From Enteropsectra breve (Eukaryota > Microsporidia), in the NCBI GenBank assembly GCA_024243835.1, contig JALPMN010000595.1, forward strand, positions 1-26,881: a stretch of 26,881 nt of DNA. Direction: 5' to 3'. Positions 1 to 9,532 of the stretch are shown in pieces. The position numbers and the translations under genes are program-made. Numbering within the stretch: the first letter of the stretch is position 1; each line of letters starts with the position of its first letter. The notes under the pieces are model-generated. The model searched no databases. It saw only the letters and a list, made by a program, of their open reading frames with translations, and was not told where the DNA came from.

Positions 1-940
1 TTCATTTGCTTAAGACGTTTAGTCTGTCTCTTCGCCCAGCCCACAAAAAGCCGAGCCCTGAAAATTTTGTGGGACAGCCATGCACAAGTCTTTCGGCGGA
101 GATGATCGCAGCACAGTGACTAAAGCATGCCAGAGACAGATACCAGCATGCAAAAAAGTATAATCGGTAACATGCCAATGATTTTAAGATATCGAAAGAT
201 TAGAGAGTTTCATAATATTCGTTTAAACAATACCGTCACAAAAATGGCTTTTCTGAAAAAATATGGCACTGGAAAGATCAGATTTAAAGCATAAAAATAA
301 AAATTGAAACAGCGCAACAGAGCATCACAAGACTAGAAATCTTAAATTATGCTCTTACAAGAACATGCCCTGGATAGTATTATGCTTACATCATTATATC
401 GTGCTATAAACTACACACTACCTTTTTCCCGCCGAAAAGCTTAAATAACCCTAGAAATAGACATTCACTCTATATAAAAGAATATGCATATGATAAGTAT
501 CTTTATACTTTCATAGATACTAAATATACTCACTCGCGCGTCTCAGGTCACAATATATACTTGTATACACCAATCTACCCTACCTTTCCCGCCTTTTTCC
601 CTGCTAAAATTACTATACATAAATATTTAATTGTTGTATCATTTCTGTTTCTTCGCCATCAGGCATTGGGGTTCATTATCAATTTACTAAATATGTTAAT
701 TAAATTGATACAAGAATGCCGACACAGTATAACGGCTTTTCTGCTTAATACAGTGTTCCAAGCTAAACCGAGCCTATACTAAACTCAATTTTTTGCCATT
801 CTGGGCGTGACAATAACCCTTTAATTTAGCTGAAAATCCTTCATGCATTATAAACAGCTTTTCTGTGAGCCCATTACCCGCGGACTGTATAATTATGCTC
901 TTCATTTTATGTATGGCTTGTCGCGATAAATTTTTAATGC
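1..940. other. AT-rich region without a recognisable gene
   Basis: I see no reading frame with a convincing start, no start-proximal CCC/AAAATTTT signal in front of an open frame, and no RNA gene. The longest frame (561-782, plus) begins only at TTG and has no coding character. This may be further decayed repeat DNA continuous with the mobile-element region to the right. Confidence 0.5.
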
Positions 941-947
941 AAGACAG

Positions 948-980
948 GGATAAAATTTTTAAACAGCATTATTGCCCATG
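948..980 (+). promoter_or_regulatory. Orphan start-proximal promoter signal
   Basis: GATAAAATTTTT at about 949-960 is followed by CCC at 975-977 directly touching an ATG at 978. This is the same arrangement seen in front of the intact genes of the window, for example RPL10, but the frame it opens is closed by a stop after eight codons. It suggests a dead gene rather than chance, although a chance match in AT-rich DNA is possible. Confidence 0.4.
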
Positions 981-1427
981 AAAGTTCTAACAAACCCACA
1001 GTAAACTGGAATCCCGGCAACTCCGCCATACTTAAGATCCTTGACTATGCAACCACACTTTAAAGTGCCTACCATGAGCTTATAGTATCTTATTCCGTTG
1101 AAATTGATAAAAATTTCAAATGCTTCTGGAATTCGTTGCTTGACAAAAACCATTGCTCTAAAACAGGGACAATTATATATTTTAAGTAAATGCTTGCGTG
1201 CAATGCGAAGCATCACGACATTACTTTTGACTTCACACTGCTTACAATATACTTGGACAAAAGACCTTTCAGTGAAAGAAAAATTCTTCAGAACTTACTT
1301 ATTGCAAAATGAACGCTGCACGACAAGAATGTGCATAGACAATCTAAATGAGTATAGTTGCAATCAGCTCTTGAAAACAACCTTTACATCAGAAGACCTA
1401 TTTATGAGGCGTTTCTCAGCTTTGTAA
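978..1427 (+). pseudogene. Possible decayed host gene behind an orphan promoter
   Basis: From the ATG at 978 one plus-strand frame runs about 150 codons to a stop at 1425-1427, broken only by two stops (TAA near 1002 and TAG near 1083). The last 109 codons are open. The promoter-like signal in front is the main argument that this frame was once translated. The antisense frame over nearly the same bases (about 1297 down to 959, minus) is also open and carries Cys pairs, and could instead be a continuation of the retroelement pol relic to the right. I do not recognise either product. The strand is therefore uncertain. Confidence 0.28.
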
Positions 1428-1881
1428 ATACATAGTAATACAGGTGCATTCTATTTGTAGGCTTTATAAATATCACAGTAACGATATTACAGGATTTTTC
1501 GTGCCAAAAGCGCACAATACAGTATACGCTCAGGAAAGTAGCGTTAAGCATGATTTCGTTTAAGAGGAGAATAATTAAAATTTTAGTATGCGCGAAATTG
1601 CATAAGCCGCATGCTGACGATAAATATGAACTATAGCACGATCTTTATGGCATTTCCCCTATCCTGGATCTGGAAAAAGCATCATTCAGAATTGAAACAC
1701 AGATTTCGTTAAGTCCATGTGCTGTATACTCAAGAATTACCAGAAAGCAGTTAGTGATGACACCATGTGGTTTTGTTAAGATAGCCGATTGACTTCTTGT
1801 GCAAAAAGCCTATACACATACGGCAATAGATTTCATCAATATTTTTATGCAAACACTCGGCTGATAGCTCATTTACAGTAG

Positions 1882-2142
1882 TTAGTAACATACAAAAGGA
1901 AAATTTCTGGTTGACAAGTTACTTGGAACAGAGTCATCATATAATGCTAAATCCAAATCAAAGGATTTTACAAAAATATCAATACTTTCGACTGAGTTGT
2001 TCCCTAAGATGCTGCTGTTGCATGTTAAATAATTTAATGCTTCTTGGTTGCTTGTTGGTTCGTTATCAGCGTCGTTTATGATGGAACGTTGTAGTCCAGA
2101 ACCTGGCTTCCTTCCTAAAGCAATCAGTATTAACTTATCCAA
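1882..2142 (-). pseudogene. Pol-linker fragment of the retroelement relic
   Basis: This is an 86-codon open stretch on the minus strand between the protease and RT remnants. It begins only at TTG and has no promoter signal of its own. A frame one base out continues it as about 50 more open codons toward 1756 that lead into the RT motifs, so it is best read as the protease-to-RT linker of the same dead element and not as a small gene. Its 5' part is repeated in inverted orientation at about 6035-6078. Confidence 0.5.
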
Positions 2143-2272
2143 TCAAAATAAATAACGTGTTTAATAGCAAACATCGTTTCACCACAAATATAAAAGCCAA
2201 AATTTAATTAAATAACATTCATGAGTAAACGGTCTTCATCTTATTCACCTTCTTCCTCTTATCCTGATGGAC
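2095..2272 (-). repeat. Inverted repeat arm 1 (retroelement segment)
   Basis: This segment is the imperfect reverse complement of about 5892-6078. Two identical 17-base blocks are visible, CCGTTTACTCATGAATG and ATTTGTGGTGAAACGAT, with substitutions and small indels between them. Both arms translate in the same frame to related peptides (QDKRKKVNKMKTVYS here, QDNMKKINKMKSVYS in the other). They are therefore two copies of one coding segment inserted in opposite orientations, not terminal inverted repeats. Confidence 0.75.
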
Positions 2273-3639
2273 AGGATTACAAACGTTGAGCAAGCTTGGG
2301 ATAAAATTTTTATAAAGTTTTAACGGTATCTTTTACTGACTACAACAATCGCCATTTAGAAATTTATTTTCGTTACCAAAAATACGTTTAAATCTGCACA
2401 AAATTTAATAGGTATTTTTGTCTACATCGACATTGCTACTTGTAGCTCCGGTATCTACAGGCGCATATACTAACTCATTATTCACTAAAAAGGAATTTTG
2501 GGGCGACTATCATCAATCTTCGTGCTGACAATCATTAGATTCTTCTTTTTCCAATGGCTTGATATTTCATTTTTTGTGCTTTCCAGCAATGTTGAACAAT
2601 TGCTCTTGTGATGGGACTCTCGACAATTAAAGCATTTGGGTTTCTTGTGGGCTTCTATTTTCTATTGATATTTTCACTCTTTCATCTTCTGGAGGGCACT
2701 TGCGTGGCTTTTCCGTTGCTATGCTTCGTTTCCTAAACATCTAAAATTTGATCCCAGTCTTTTTGCAATAGTGAATCTGAGTGTCAGTATCTACATCCCT
2801 GAAGCTTATTCCTTCTATCTGATTTTAATTACCTAGTGATATCTCCAAGCAATCGTTTGTTTTAATTTTAATTTCGCATTTAAATCAAGTCTGTCAGCTA
2901 ATCCGCGTTCCAAAGCTCATACTCTTAGTCCATTGTTTAAAAAAATTTTAATTTTGCGTGATAGCCTCTCCGATGCTTTTCTACGAACATTTCTTGATAT
3001 TCACGCTTAATGTTTCCCAATTGTTAAAAAACTTAGTTCTTGCCCTATTAATCTGAGAGTGCTTCCCCTTCAAGCTTTGTTTAGTTTCATTCAAATCATA
3101 TATGTTAAGTTCATCCTTTGGACATCTTTTTTTATGCTTCTGCTGTTTAGATCATCCTCTATATCTTTAGACGTTCTATCAAATATGTTTCTCGTTGTCG
3201 GCTAGTGTAAACTAATCAAATACTTTACCTTACAAAATTCGAGTTTTAATTTAGTAAAAATTGGAACTACCGCAGTTAACTAAGGTTTTATGCCGCTACA
3301 TGAGAGAAAGCTCTCAAGCAATAGACGATATTATTGTTGTCGTCTTATCGACACCTTTTATTGATCTATTGGTATCCGATTGTTTATCGTTGCTCATCTG
3401 AATAATTACAGTGTTCTGCGGCCCCCATTGCGTACAGACATGGTGCCGCCGACCCGTCCCTAAAACAACAAGTAAATCGTTTATTATTTATGAACATGGG
3501 TGTTTAATAAAATAAATAATTTTGGATTATGAAGCATCCCGATGCTTTATCATCCGACAATTACCGCTAAAACTTTTACAAATTCTTAACGTGCGACACG
3601 CTTCTTTCAACCCAGTCGTGCCATTTACTCTCGACTATG

Positions 3640-4115
3640 ATAGCTCTTAGATTTTATAGACCCATTGTAGTAGTGATTCCTGCGGCACAGCTAACAACAT
3701 CTTATGGTTTCTCTTGAAGGATTCCTATTCTGGTCGTTTAAATTTTCCTCTTAAAATGTAAATAAATGTCTTGCAGGATTCTTATTTCTTCATCGATTAA
3801 CGCTCGAAACCACATTGGAGCCTTTTCTTCTAATGAAATTTAATGGTCTTGGACAATTTCTCCTCGGACCATGTGAAGGCATAGAGTTCGACTTGTTCAG
3901 TGCATGTCCTTGTTTCTTTGCCTTCTTTGCTACTGAATCTCTTTTAACTGGCTGAACTTATTGACAATTTTAGTGGCAACAATCAGCATATCTTCTTTTA
4001 CTTTATTCCCGTATTCTGACTGTTTCTAGACGGCTCCTTTGACCCGCTTGGCAGGTCCGCCAGCTCCCCGCGTAATGTAGTTAAGTGTATCGACCGGATC
4101 CGCTTGGTAAATAGA
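3640..4115 (-). mobile_element. Second Gag-like relic
   Basis: The minus strand from about 4110 down to 3950 is open for more than 50 codons with one internal TAG (NYITRGAGGPAKRVKGAV, then KVKEDMLIVATKIVNKFSQL). About 3845-3770 then reads LEEKAPMWFRALIDEEIR followed by an FKRKF-type end. A pattern of Ala-x-x-Trp-Phe-x-x-Leu and then Phe-x3-Phe is typical of the retrotransposon Gag core. Frameshifts and stops make it inactive. It may be the front part of the relic at 1590-3397 or an independent copy; the separate Gag-like start at 3397 favours an independent copy. Confidence 0.5.
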
Positions 4116-4282
4116 AACTTTAATTTAATTTTGCATACTAAACTTTAGATACTTGAAAATTCTAGAATACTCTACCAATATTCTAGAAATTATTATTTCC
4201 CGATAGCCAGGTGCTTCGAATCGTTTTTCAGGACACTTAAGTTCAGCCTTGTCACCGGTGCCGTAGTAGTCTCTTGTTACCT

Positions 4283-4870
4283 TTATGACCTTGTAGCAGC
4301 ATCAAAATGTCTTTGCTCACGTACAAAATATACGAGTATTTGCTCAGCAGTGAGATGATGAAGGGCTTTTGTAAGGTCTTTGAAACTGGGCAGAGGCAAT
4401 CTCTTGGTACGCCTTAAAACACGAGCTATCAAAGCAGGGAGTCCGAACTTGAAAGAGCTGTGATAGCCACAAAGCGTAATACAAGCTCTAAGTAAGCGGC
4501 TAGAGCGATTTCTGGCAAGTTCAGGGCAACTCCAAGCTCGATTGCGCTGCATAACTGAAGCAATGACGCATCAAGTAATGAATAACCTCCGCCTTGTCTG
4601 CATACAAAAAGTTATGTGGCTGATGTAGTTTGATCATCGCATACAAACTGCCTCTAAACTTCACGCGAAAAGCACATGTGGCAGACGATGGGTTTCTGAA
4701 TGCCTTTCGCACTTTATCGAGTACTTTAGATGCATGCTCAGCTGATGTTTTGTTCCCGCCGAGTCTGCATCCGTATGCATTAAGCATCAGTGCTGCTGTT
4801 GTGTACAGCGCTTCGGCTCCGCTCTTATACTATGCTGGGATAATCTCCTCCAGCCCAGAGTAAATATTCA
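4283..4870 (-). pseudogene. Degenerate coding stretch, unidentified
   Basis: Two overlapping minus-strand frames, 4787-4521 and 4552-4283, each stay open for 88-89 codons, and one frameshift would join them into roughly 165 codons. Upstream codons to about 4870 continue with one stop. The stretch is clearly GC-richer than the AT-rich DNA on either side. The first frame starts near MLNAYGCRLGGNK; I recognise no domain. No start-proximal promoter motif is present. It is probably a decayed mobile-element or host gene. Confidence 0.35.
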
Positions 4871-4894
4871 CCTTCTCAGCTTGTAGTCCACACA

Positions 4895-5223
4895 CATTAT
4901 GCAACGAACAACTGTTGTAGTCGCTCATCGTACTGCTGAGAAGATTCATGAAATTGGGCGACAGGCCAAGAGCATCGAAAAGGGCGGGCCGCCAACTGCA
5001 AAAACATTCCTATTGCACGGCCTATGGTTTCCGGACCAATATGCCTGTACTTGGCTTTAGCTGCAGAGCTACATCAATCAACAAGCGAATTTCGTCAAGT
5101 TCTTGGGGCTTAGAGTATCGCCTAAATGATCTAAATCGATTCTACAATGCAGGCTATATTATCTCGGTTATGATTATTTACTCTCACCTGCATGTTCGGC
5201 ATTGTCACAAAGTGCTAAGGTAG
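4895..5223 (+). pseudogene. Degenerate coding stretch with a P-loop-like patch, unidentified
   Basis: On the plus strand one frame from about 4920 to 5251 has only two internal stops and contains EKGGPPTAKTFLLHG. This resembles a damaged P-loop (GxxGxGKT) as in ATPases and helicases, but the glycine and lysine spacing is not intact. An alternative plus frame (4948-5223) is fully open but composed of low-likelihood residues. Composition is GC-richer than the surroundings. The helicase reading is speculative. Confidence 0.25.
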
Positions 5224-5559
5224 TGGCAGAACAACATAAGAAGTTACTTTAGAATAAAACTTCTAAAATCTTACTCTGAACTTTTATTCCTAAAGAAATG
5301 TCTTAACGTAGCCTCGTTTATGCATGCGGCCATACAGATAAATCTAGTGAAAGCGGATAATTTAATTACTGCTCCGTTGCTTCCTTGCGTTGTCCGTACC
5401 CATCACGAGCATGAAATTTTTTATGGTAAAATTTTTATTTTCGATCAGACTAAATCGAGAGGGCGCAAAAACTGTGAATAGCCATGAACACGACTTGTCT
5501 AAATGTTTAAAGAAGACTAAAACAAAAGTGATTGCAACCACATAAATTCGATGGTCTAG

Positions 5560-5640
5560 GATCTTTTTGAAACTATTTTCCTAATTGAAAGCAATCATCT
5601 GCTGAGTGGCCCTTTTAATTCATTATTTGCGTATCTCTTC
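5560..5640 (-). mobile_element. Gag zinc-knuckle fragment
   Basis: The minus strand reads GHSADDCFQLGK, the second half of a retroviral-type CCHC zinc knuckle. It is preceded, one frame off, by RK**IKK, where the Arg and a stop sit exactly where the first two Cys would be (CGC for TGC, TGA for TGC/TGT). This is a small, heavily mutated piece of a Gag gene from a subfamily different from the knuckle at 2596-2634. Confidence 0.5.
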
Positions 5641-5829
5641 TCATGACCTTAGAGCGCGCCTCTTTCTAAAATGCCGTTAGGGCCTTGAGTTCTCTGCAAA
5701 ATCTGGCTCAGCACGCATATATTAGTAATTCAATATCAATAGTGTGCCTTTGAATGCCATCCATTCATGTGCCTCATTCTCCGACAAGAATTAGAATATG
5801 TATCGCGCTTTTTTCATATCTGCCCAGTT

Positions 5830-6085
5830 GCTCTTGTGTAAGTGTTAATCTTAAAACCTTCACAGATCTACTTCTCGCGTACCCTTGCATTATCCTGATC
5901 ATCAGGATAATATGAAGAAGATTAATAAGATGAAGTCCGTTTACTCATGAATGACATTTAATTAATATTTAGCTTATAAATTTGTGGTGAAACGATTTTG
6001 AATATTAGCTACATCATTGATATTGTTAAGATTTGTTAATACTGATTGTCTTAAGAAGGAAGACAGGTTCTGGGTTACACCTTGA
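5830..6085 (+). mobile_element. Inverted second copy of the retroelement post-protease segment
   Basis: About 5892-6078 matches 2095-2272 in reverse complement. Weaker similarity extends left to about 5830, where VNLKTFTDLL corresponds to IPLKLYKNFIPSLL of the other copy. The coding direction here is plus. Both copies share the same in-frame TGA in the TCATGAATG block, so either they descend from an already dead source or a real reading frame ended there. The similarity fades to the right, next to the transposase relic. Confidence 0.65.
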
Positions 6086-6164
6086 ATCATCATATGGGAC
6101 TTATAGTGTTTGCAGGGTAGTAGAGTAGTTATGGGGGACAGATGTACGGGTTAAAGTTTTAGGG

Positions 6165-6650
6165 CTAAATTACAAAAATCAAGTGAATTAATAGCTGCGA
6201 GGATAGGAATTCTTTTGCTCTTGTTATAAAGTTGAATTTTCCTGCTGAAGATTGTAGTGAAAAATTATGCTGGCATTCAAATAACTTATTTTTCGCGGAA
6301 CGGTGCATTAAACGCGTATTTTTAGGCACTACAGATTTTAACAACATTCAAAAACGCCAATCATGTTCGTATGTATTTGCCTGAGGTATGAGTCAACAAA
6401 GTGTTGCTTACGATTTATCCTTAAATGTCATAAGCTTTTCTCCTCATATTGCAATAACTCTTCCAGTAGTCAGTTCTCACAGTGGCACGTGAAGCAATAT
6501 TTCGTGCAAAAAAGGCATCAAAAAACGCGCATTTCTTCTGGTCGTGAGCTGCAATTTTTCTTTCTGTTGCACTTTCAACAGATTCTACAACCGAATAACT
6601 TTGTCCGCTGAGCACTCTGCACGATCATACATTCTAGTAAAAAGATGTGT
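6165..6650 (-). mobile_element. Decayed Merlin/ISXO2-like DDE transposase
   Basis: On the minus strand three frame-shifted pieces line up as the C-terminal half of an IS1595/ISXO2-type (Merlin superfamily) transposase. The frame at 6615-6421 carries VESVESATERK and then TVRTDYWKSYCN, matching the family's second catalytic-Asp region (TDxWxxY). About 6403-6347 reads HFVDSYLRQIHTNMIGVFE, matching the FVDPxTGxHTNxIE block with the terminal Glu. The frame at 6347-6165 continues with LLKSVVPKNTR, the usual Lys-x-x-x-Pro stretch after it. At least two frameshifts separate the pieces and no N-terminal half could be read clearly. Such elements are known in microsporidia. Terminal inverted repeats were not found. 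Confidence 0.7.
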
Positions 6651-7029
6651 TTCGTGGATCTATATAACACGCACACCCTATTCGATTTGCTCGCTATTTT
6701 CATAAATTGCATATTATATAGATAAGATGCAACCAAACTTTAATTCGTAACGCCGAAATGTGATAGTTTGTGCTCTAGACTCTCACAATAAAAATAAATT
6801 GCCTTAGCACTGATGACATAGGCATCTTAGAGTCGTAAAAGATGGTATTGGCAAATAAGCTTTTACTCCTTCGGTAGATGCGCCTATTGCATCGTCATCT
6901 GGCATCGATAGAGTGCATACGTTTTCCCTTTTTAATTTTCATAAGCCCATTAGCCTTCGGTACAGCAAGTAGGACGATCAAAATTAATAAGGCCAAGTTC
7001 TGCTGCATATTCTGATGCAGCTTTTTATT

Positions 7030-7880
7030 ATAAATCTGTCTTTATGGTTCTACTCGACGCCCCAAAAACATTTAGCGCTGAATCTTTATATCCCATAACT
7101 ACTCTATTACCGCCTTTAGTCTTTTCTTTCTTTAATAATGTTGCTGTATTGCCTTAATTACGTCCCTCCATACAGGGAGATGCATCCTTTGGCCTTGTAT
7201 TAACATCTTCAACCACGAAATTTTGCATCCTTTCACTCAATATTTTCCATGCCGATCTGAAATAATCTTTTTTGCGCAGTCTTCTGCTTTGTTGTGTGCG
7301 ACATACATTTCTATTCTTTACTTTTAGCCCCTGGGCTCCAAGTCTTAATTGTTACTCGCTCACTAATTGTCATGTTAGCCATGTGATTAACTAAAATCAT
7401 TAGCATTAATTTAAATATACCTTTTAACACAAAACATAACAGTGGTCGAATGCGGCGACTTTCCCTATACACGCATTTAGAATTCGTTTCTTAGCTTTGA
7501 AAGCATGGGGTTCTAACGGCAAAACTGCTTGCAATATCATGGCATCTGAGGCATAGGGCCATTCAGAAAGATCTTGAAACTATTCATTTCAATCGACAAA
7601 GTTGTGCGCATTGAAAGAGTAAAGTATAGAAAAACTTTTACAATACAATATCAGGATTTGTGGCCTTTTGTTAAACCTGTAGAGCTTCCAATTTGAATTA
7701 TTTAATTGAACTGTTTTGACACGCGAATTCGAAATGTATGGACCTACGGAGAGGCCCTGAGGCTGCAACAGATGTCGCAGGTTGCTTTCGATCTCTGAGA
7801 ACTTTTAAAACACTCAAACTTGCATTGGTAAAATTTATATAGAAACTTAATGCGAAAGGATAGGCATCTGTTTCTGACAA
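7030..7880 (-). mobile_element. Third Gag-like relic
   Basis: Minus-strand coding remnants follow one another here. There is an open 60-codon frame at 7880-7698, an open 49-codon frame at 7573-7428 (SEWPYASDAMILQAVL and onward), a zinc-knuckle-like HNKAEDCAKK near 7300-7270, and a frame to about 7033 with one stop containing GGNRVVMGYKDSALNVFG. The order fits a Gag with its knuckle followed by the approach to the protease, but no protease motif is intact. A 15-base block, TAGAGTAGTTATGGG, is shared in opposite orientation with 6121-6135, linking this relic to the copy at 5830-6085. Confidence 0.45.
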
Positions 7881-8009
7881 AAGAGTTTAAATAACTGAAC
7901 TCTGCATATCTAATATTTTTCTAGACATAAATGTGCCTTTTCATGCTTGTAGTGTTTATTTAAAGTAGTTTGCCTATAATTTGCTCATATGAGAGTTTTA
8001 TTAGCCGTA

Positions 8010-8690
8010 CTATAAACTTCCTTTTTGCGTCAAGGATGGCTTTATGTTCATGCGACCATTTTATAAGCTGCATTGGCGAATTTCTCTATTTGATTTTTAT
8101 ACCTTGACTTTCAGGCATAAATCTTACATATAAGTGCTTGCTTTCTATGCATGATTGAGATTTGAATTTGTTTTTTTCCAAATCTGCGAGACTGCAAGTT
8201 AGAGAAAGCTAAGCATAAGGCTATTCTTTTATTTTTCTTCAAATACGACATATTTCAACTGATTATTTTATCGTACAAATTAATTGGTGCGCAACTGTAT
8301 TTAGGGTAGTTTAGTGATGTTTTACTGAAGTCTTGATGAATAATCATTATACTTCTTTCTTATCATTGTTGATGACAAGACTATGTCTCTTAGTTTAAAC
8401 ACTTACGAATCGTTTCAATTGAGGTTGATTTTTAATAAAAATTACTATCTGCCTTGTTAATACGAGCCACATCGTATTGTATCAACTCTGGCAATAAGCT
8501 CTTCTAGGATTGAAATGGCTCATGATGTAGTGAGCTCGTGGTAAGGACAATCAATGCTAGTACGATAACAGTTATTGAGAGTGTTTTCGATGCAATTGGA
8601 AAATTCTTCGCTCGAAAATTTTGGACAACACTGCAAAACTCTTCAAATAGTCTGATTAAAACGTGTTCCAAGCCCATTGTCCTCATAATA
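8010..8690 (-). pseudogene. Residual minus-strand coding frames, unidentified
   Basis: A 60-codon open frame (8686-8504, TTG or ATG start, with a hydrophobic LSITVIVLALIVL patch) and a 66-codon frame at about 8180-7980 with a single TAG (KHLYVRFMPESQ and onward) lie upstream of the Gag-like relic on the same strand. No promoter signal or known motif is visible. They may be the 5' part of that element or another dead gene. Confidence 0.2.
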
Positions 8691-9290
8691 ATAAGTCGTA
8701 TTGAATGACTGTTTAGTGTACCATTACACCTTCAAGACATAACTAGAGCTAAAAGAATGAGAGTAAAATTATAAGTATTGTTTTTTGGCCTTGTAAGCTA
8801 AATCTAATATCGTTGTGTCTCAAGTACGGCCTCCTAATTAGAGTTCAGCTGACTGGTAAAATTGTAAATATTTTCTAAAATATAGTTGGTTCCTGCTACA
8901 TAGCACTGTAGATACAACAAATGGCATATCTTGGGCTGAAATGCCTTTTTATCAAGACGTGCAAGCGAGAAATTTTTTTAAATTCTATTTCTTTTTGTGC
9001 GAGGATTACCCATACATTGAGTTAACCTATCTCATGCATCTCTCAAAGCATTTTAAATAAATATCCTTATTGTTTACTACAAATCACTCAAGTTTTTAAT
9101 CTTTAATGGTTCTATAAAGCAATTTCCTCAGCATCAGCTGGGCATAAATGCTTATTAAACTAAAATATCGATGTGACTAAAATAAAAGAGTGAATCTAAA
9201 CTTTTATTTAAATATAAATATGATCTAAAAGCTTTCCTTTCGATTATAGCGTAAAAGGCGCTTTTTAATTATTTAATTAATAAAATTTAA
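8691..9290. other. AT-rich spacer
   Basis: I find no open frame of note, repeat or RNA gene. The spacer separates the mobile-element graveyard from the first apparently expressed gene. Confidence 0.5.
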
Positions 9291-9326
9291 AAAAATTGAT
9301 CAAATTTGTGCGAATGAGGTACACCC

Positions 9327-9509
9327 ATGAAAGGAATCTTTTTTTTCTTACACGTACTATTGGCTGCAAACTATAGCATCGAAGAAAAGAGTTCTAGTGG
9401 CAGTGTAAATCCAAGCATTGATACTGTGATGAGTGACCGGGATATTCAGGACGATAGCCTGTTTATGAATGAAAAAAAACTGAAAATTTTGAAAAGAATC
9501 GCAGTATAG
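9327..9509 (+). CDS. Signal-peptide front part of a frameshifted secreted protein
   Basis: The 60-codon frame opens with MKGIFFFLHVLLAANYS, a clear signal peptide (one Lys, a hydrophobic core, small residues before the cut), followed by an acidic, Ser-rich stretch. ACACCC touches the ATG and an AAATTT box lies upstream, matching the start signal of other genes here. The frame ends soon after a run of eight A (9472-9479). One extra base in that run would carry it without a stop into the frame that contains the 202-codon gene beginning at 9533. That frame is itself open from 9473 but lacks an ATG before 9533. I therefore read 9327-10141 as one gene broken by a homopolymer indel, or by slippage at this site. 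Confidence 0.6.
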   Translation: MKGIFFFLHVLLAANYSIEEKSSSGSVNPSIDTVMSDRDIQDDSLFMNEKKLKILKRIAV

Positions 9510-9532
9510 AAACAAAGTTTGCTTCTGAAACC

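Larger units (their letters stand above)
1590..3397 (-). mobile_element. Degenerate Ty3/gypsy-like LTR retroelement, Gag-protease-RT relic
   Basis: Read on the minus strand with several frameshifts and stops, this stretch shows retroelement motifs in the canonical order. A Gag-like start (MSNDKQSD) is at 3397. A long semi-open lysine-rich Gag frame covers about 3180-2880. A CCHC zinc knuckle, KCFNCRESHHKSNC, is at 2596-2634, with C-x2-C-x3-H-x4-C, one residue shorter than the usual spacing. A retropepsin active site VDTGATSS lies around DTGA at 2444-2455. A stretch at 1651-1719 reads LNEICVSILNDAFSRSRIGEM and matches the reverse-transcriptase segment that follows the DYRxLN box, and an SSxLSSACG-like patch follows near 1610. 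No intact YxDD, RNase H or integrase was found. No LTR pair was identified. The element is inactive. Its family assignment rests on motif order and is an inference; the motifs themselves are read directly. Confidence 0.7.

Noticed and set aside
561..782. 73-codon plus-strand open frame
   Set aside because: It starts at TTG, has no start-proximal signal, and reads as low-complexity AT-rich translation.
959..1297. Minus-strand open frame with Cys pairs (CKQC, CPC, CGC), considered as an eIF2-beta-like zinc ribbon or a gene 3' end
   Set aside because: No ATG start or promoter, Cys spacing does not fit a known ribbon, and the opposite strand carries a promoter signal. It is kept only as an alternative reading.
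2095..6078. Reading the inverted repeat arms as terminal inverted repeats of one DNA transposon
   Set aside because: Both arms encode the same internal retroelement peptide segment and lie inside, not at the ends of, coding relics.
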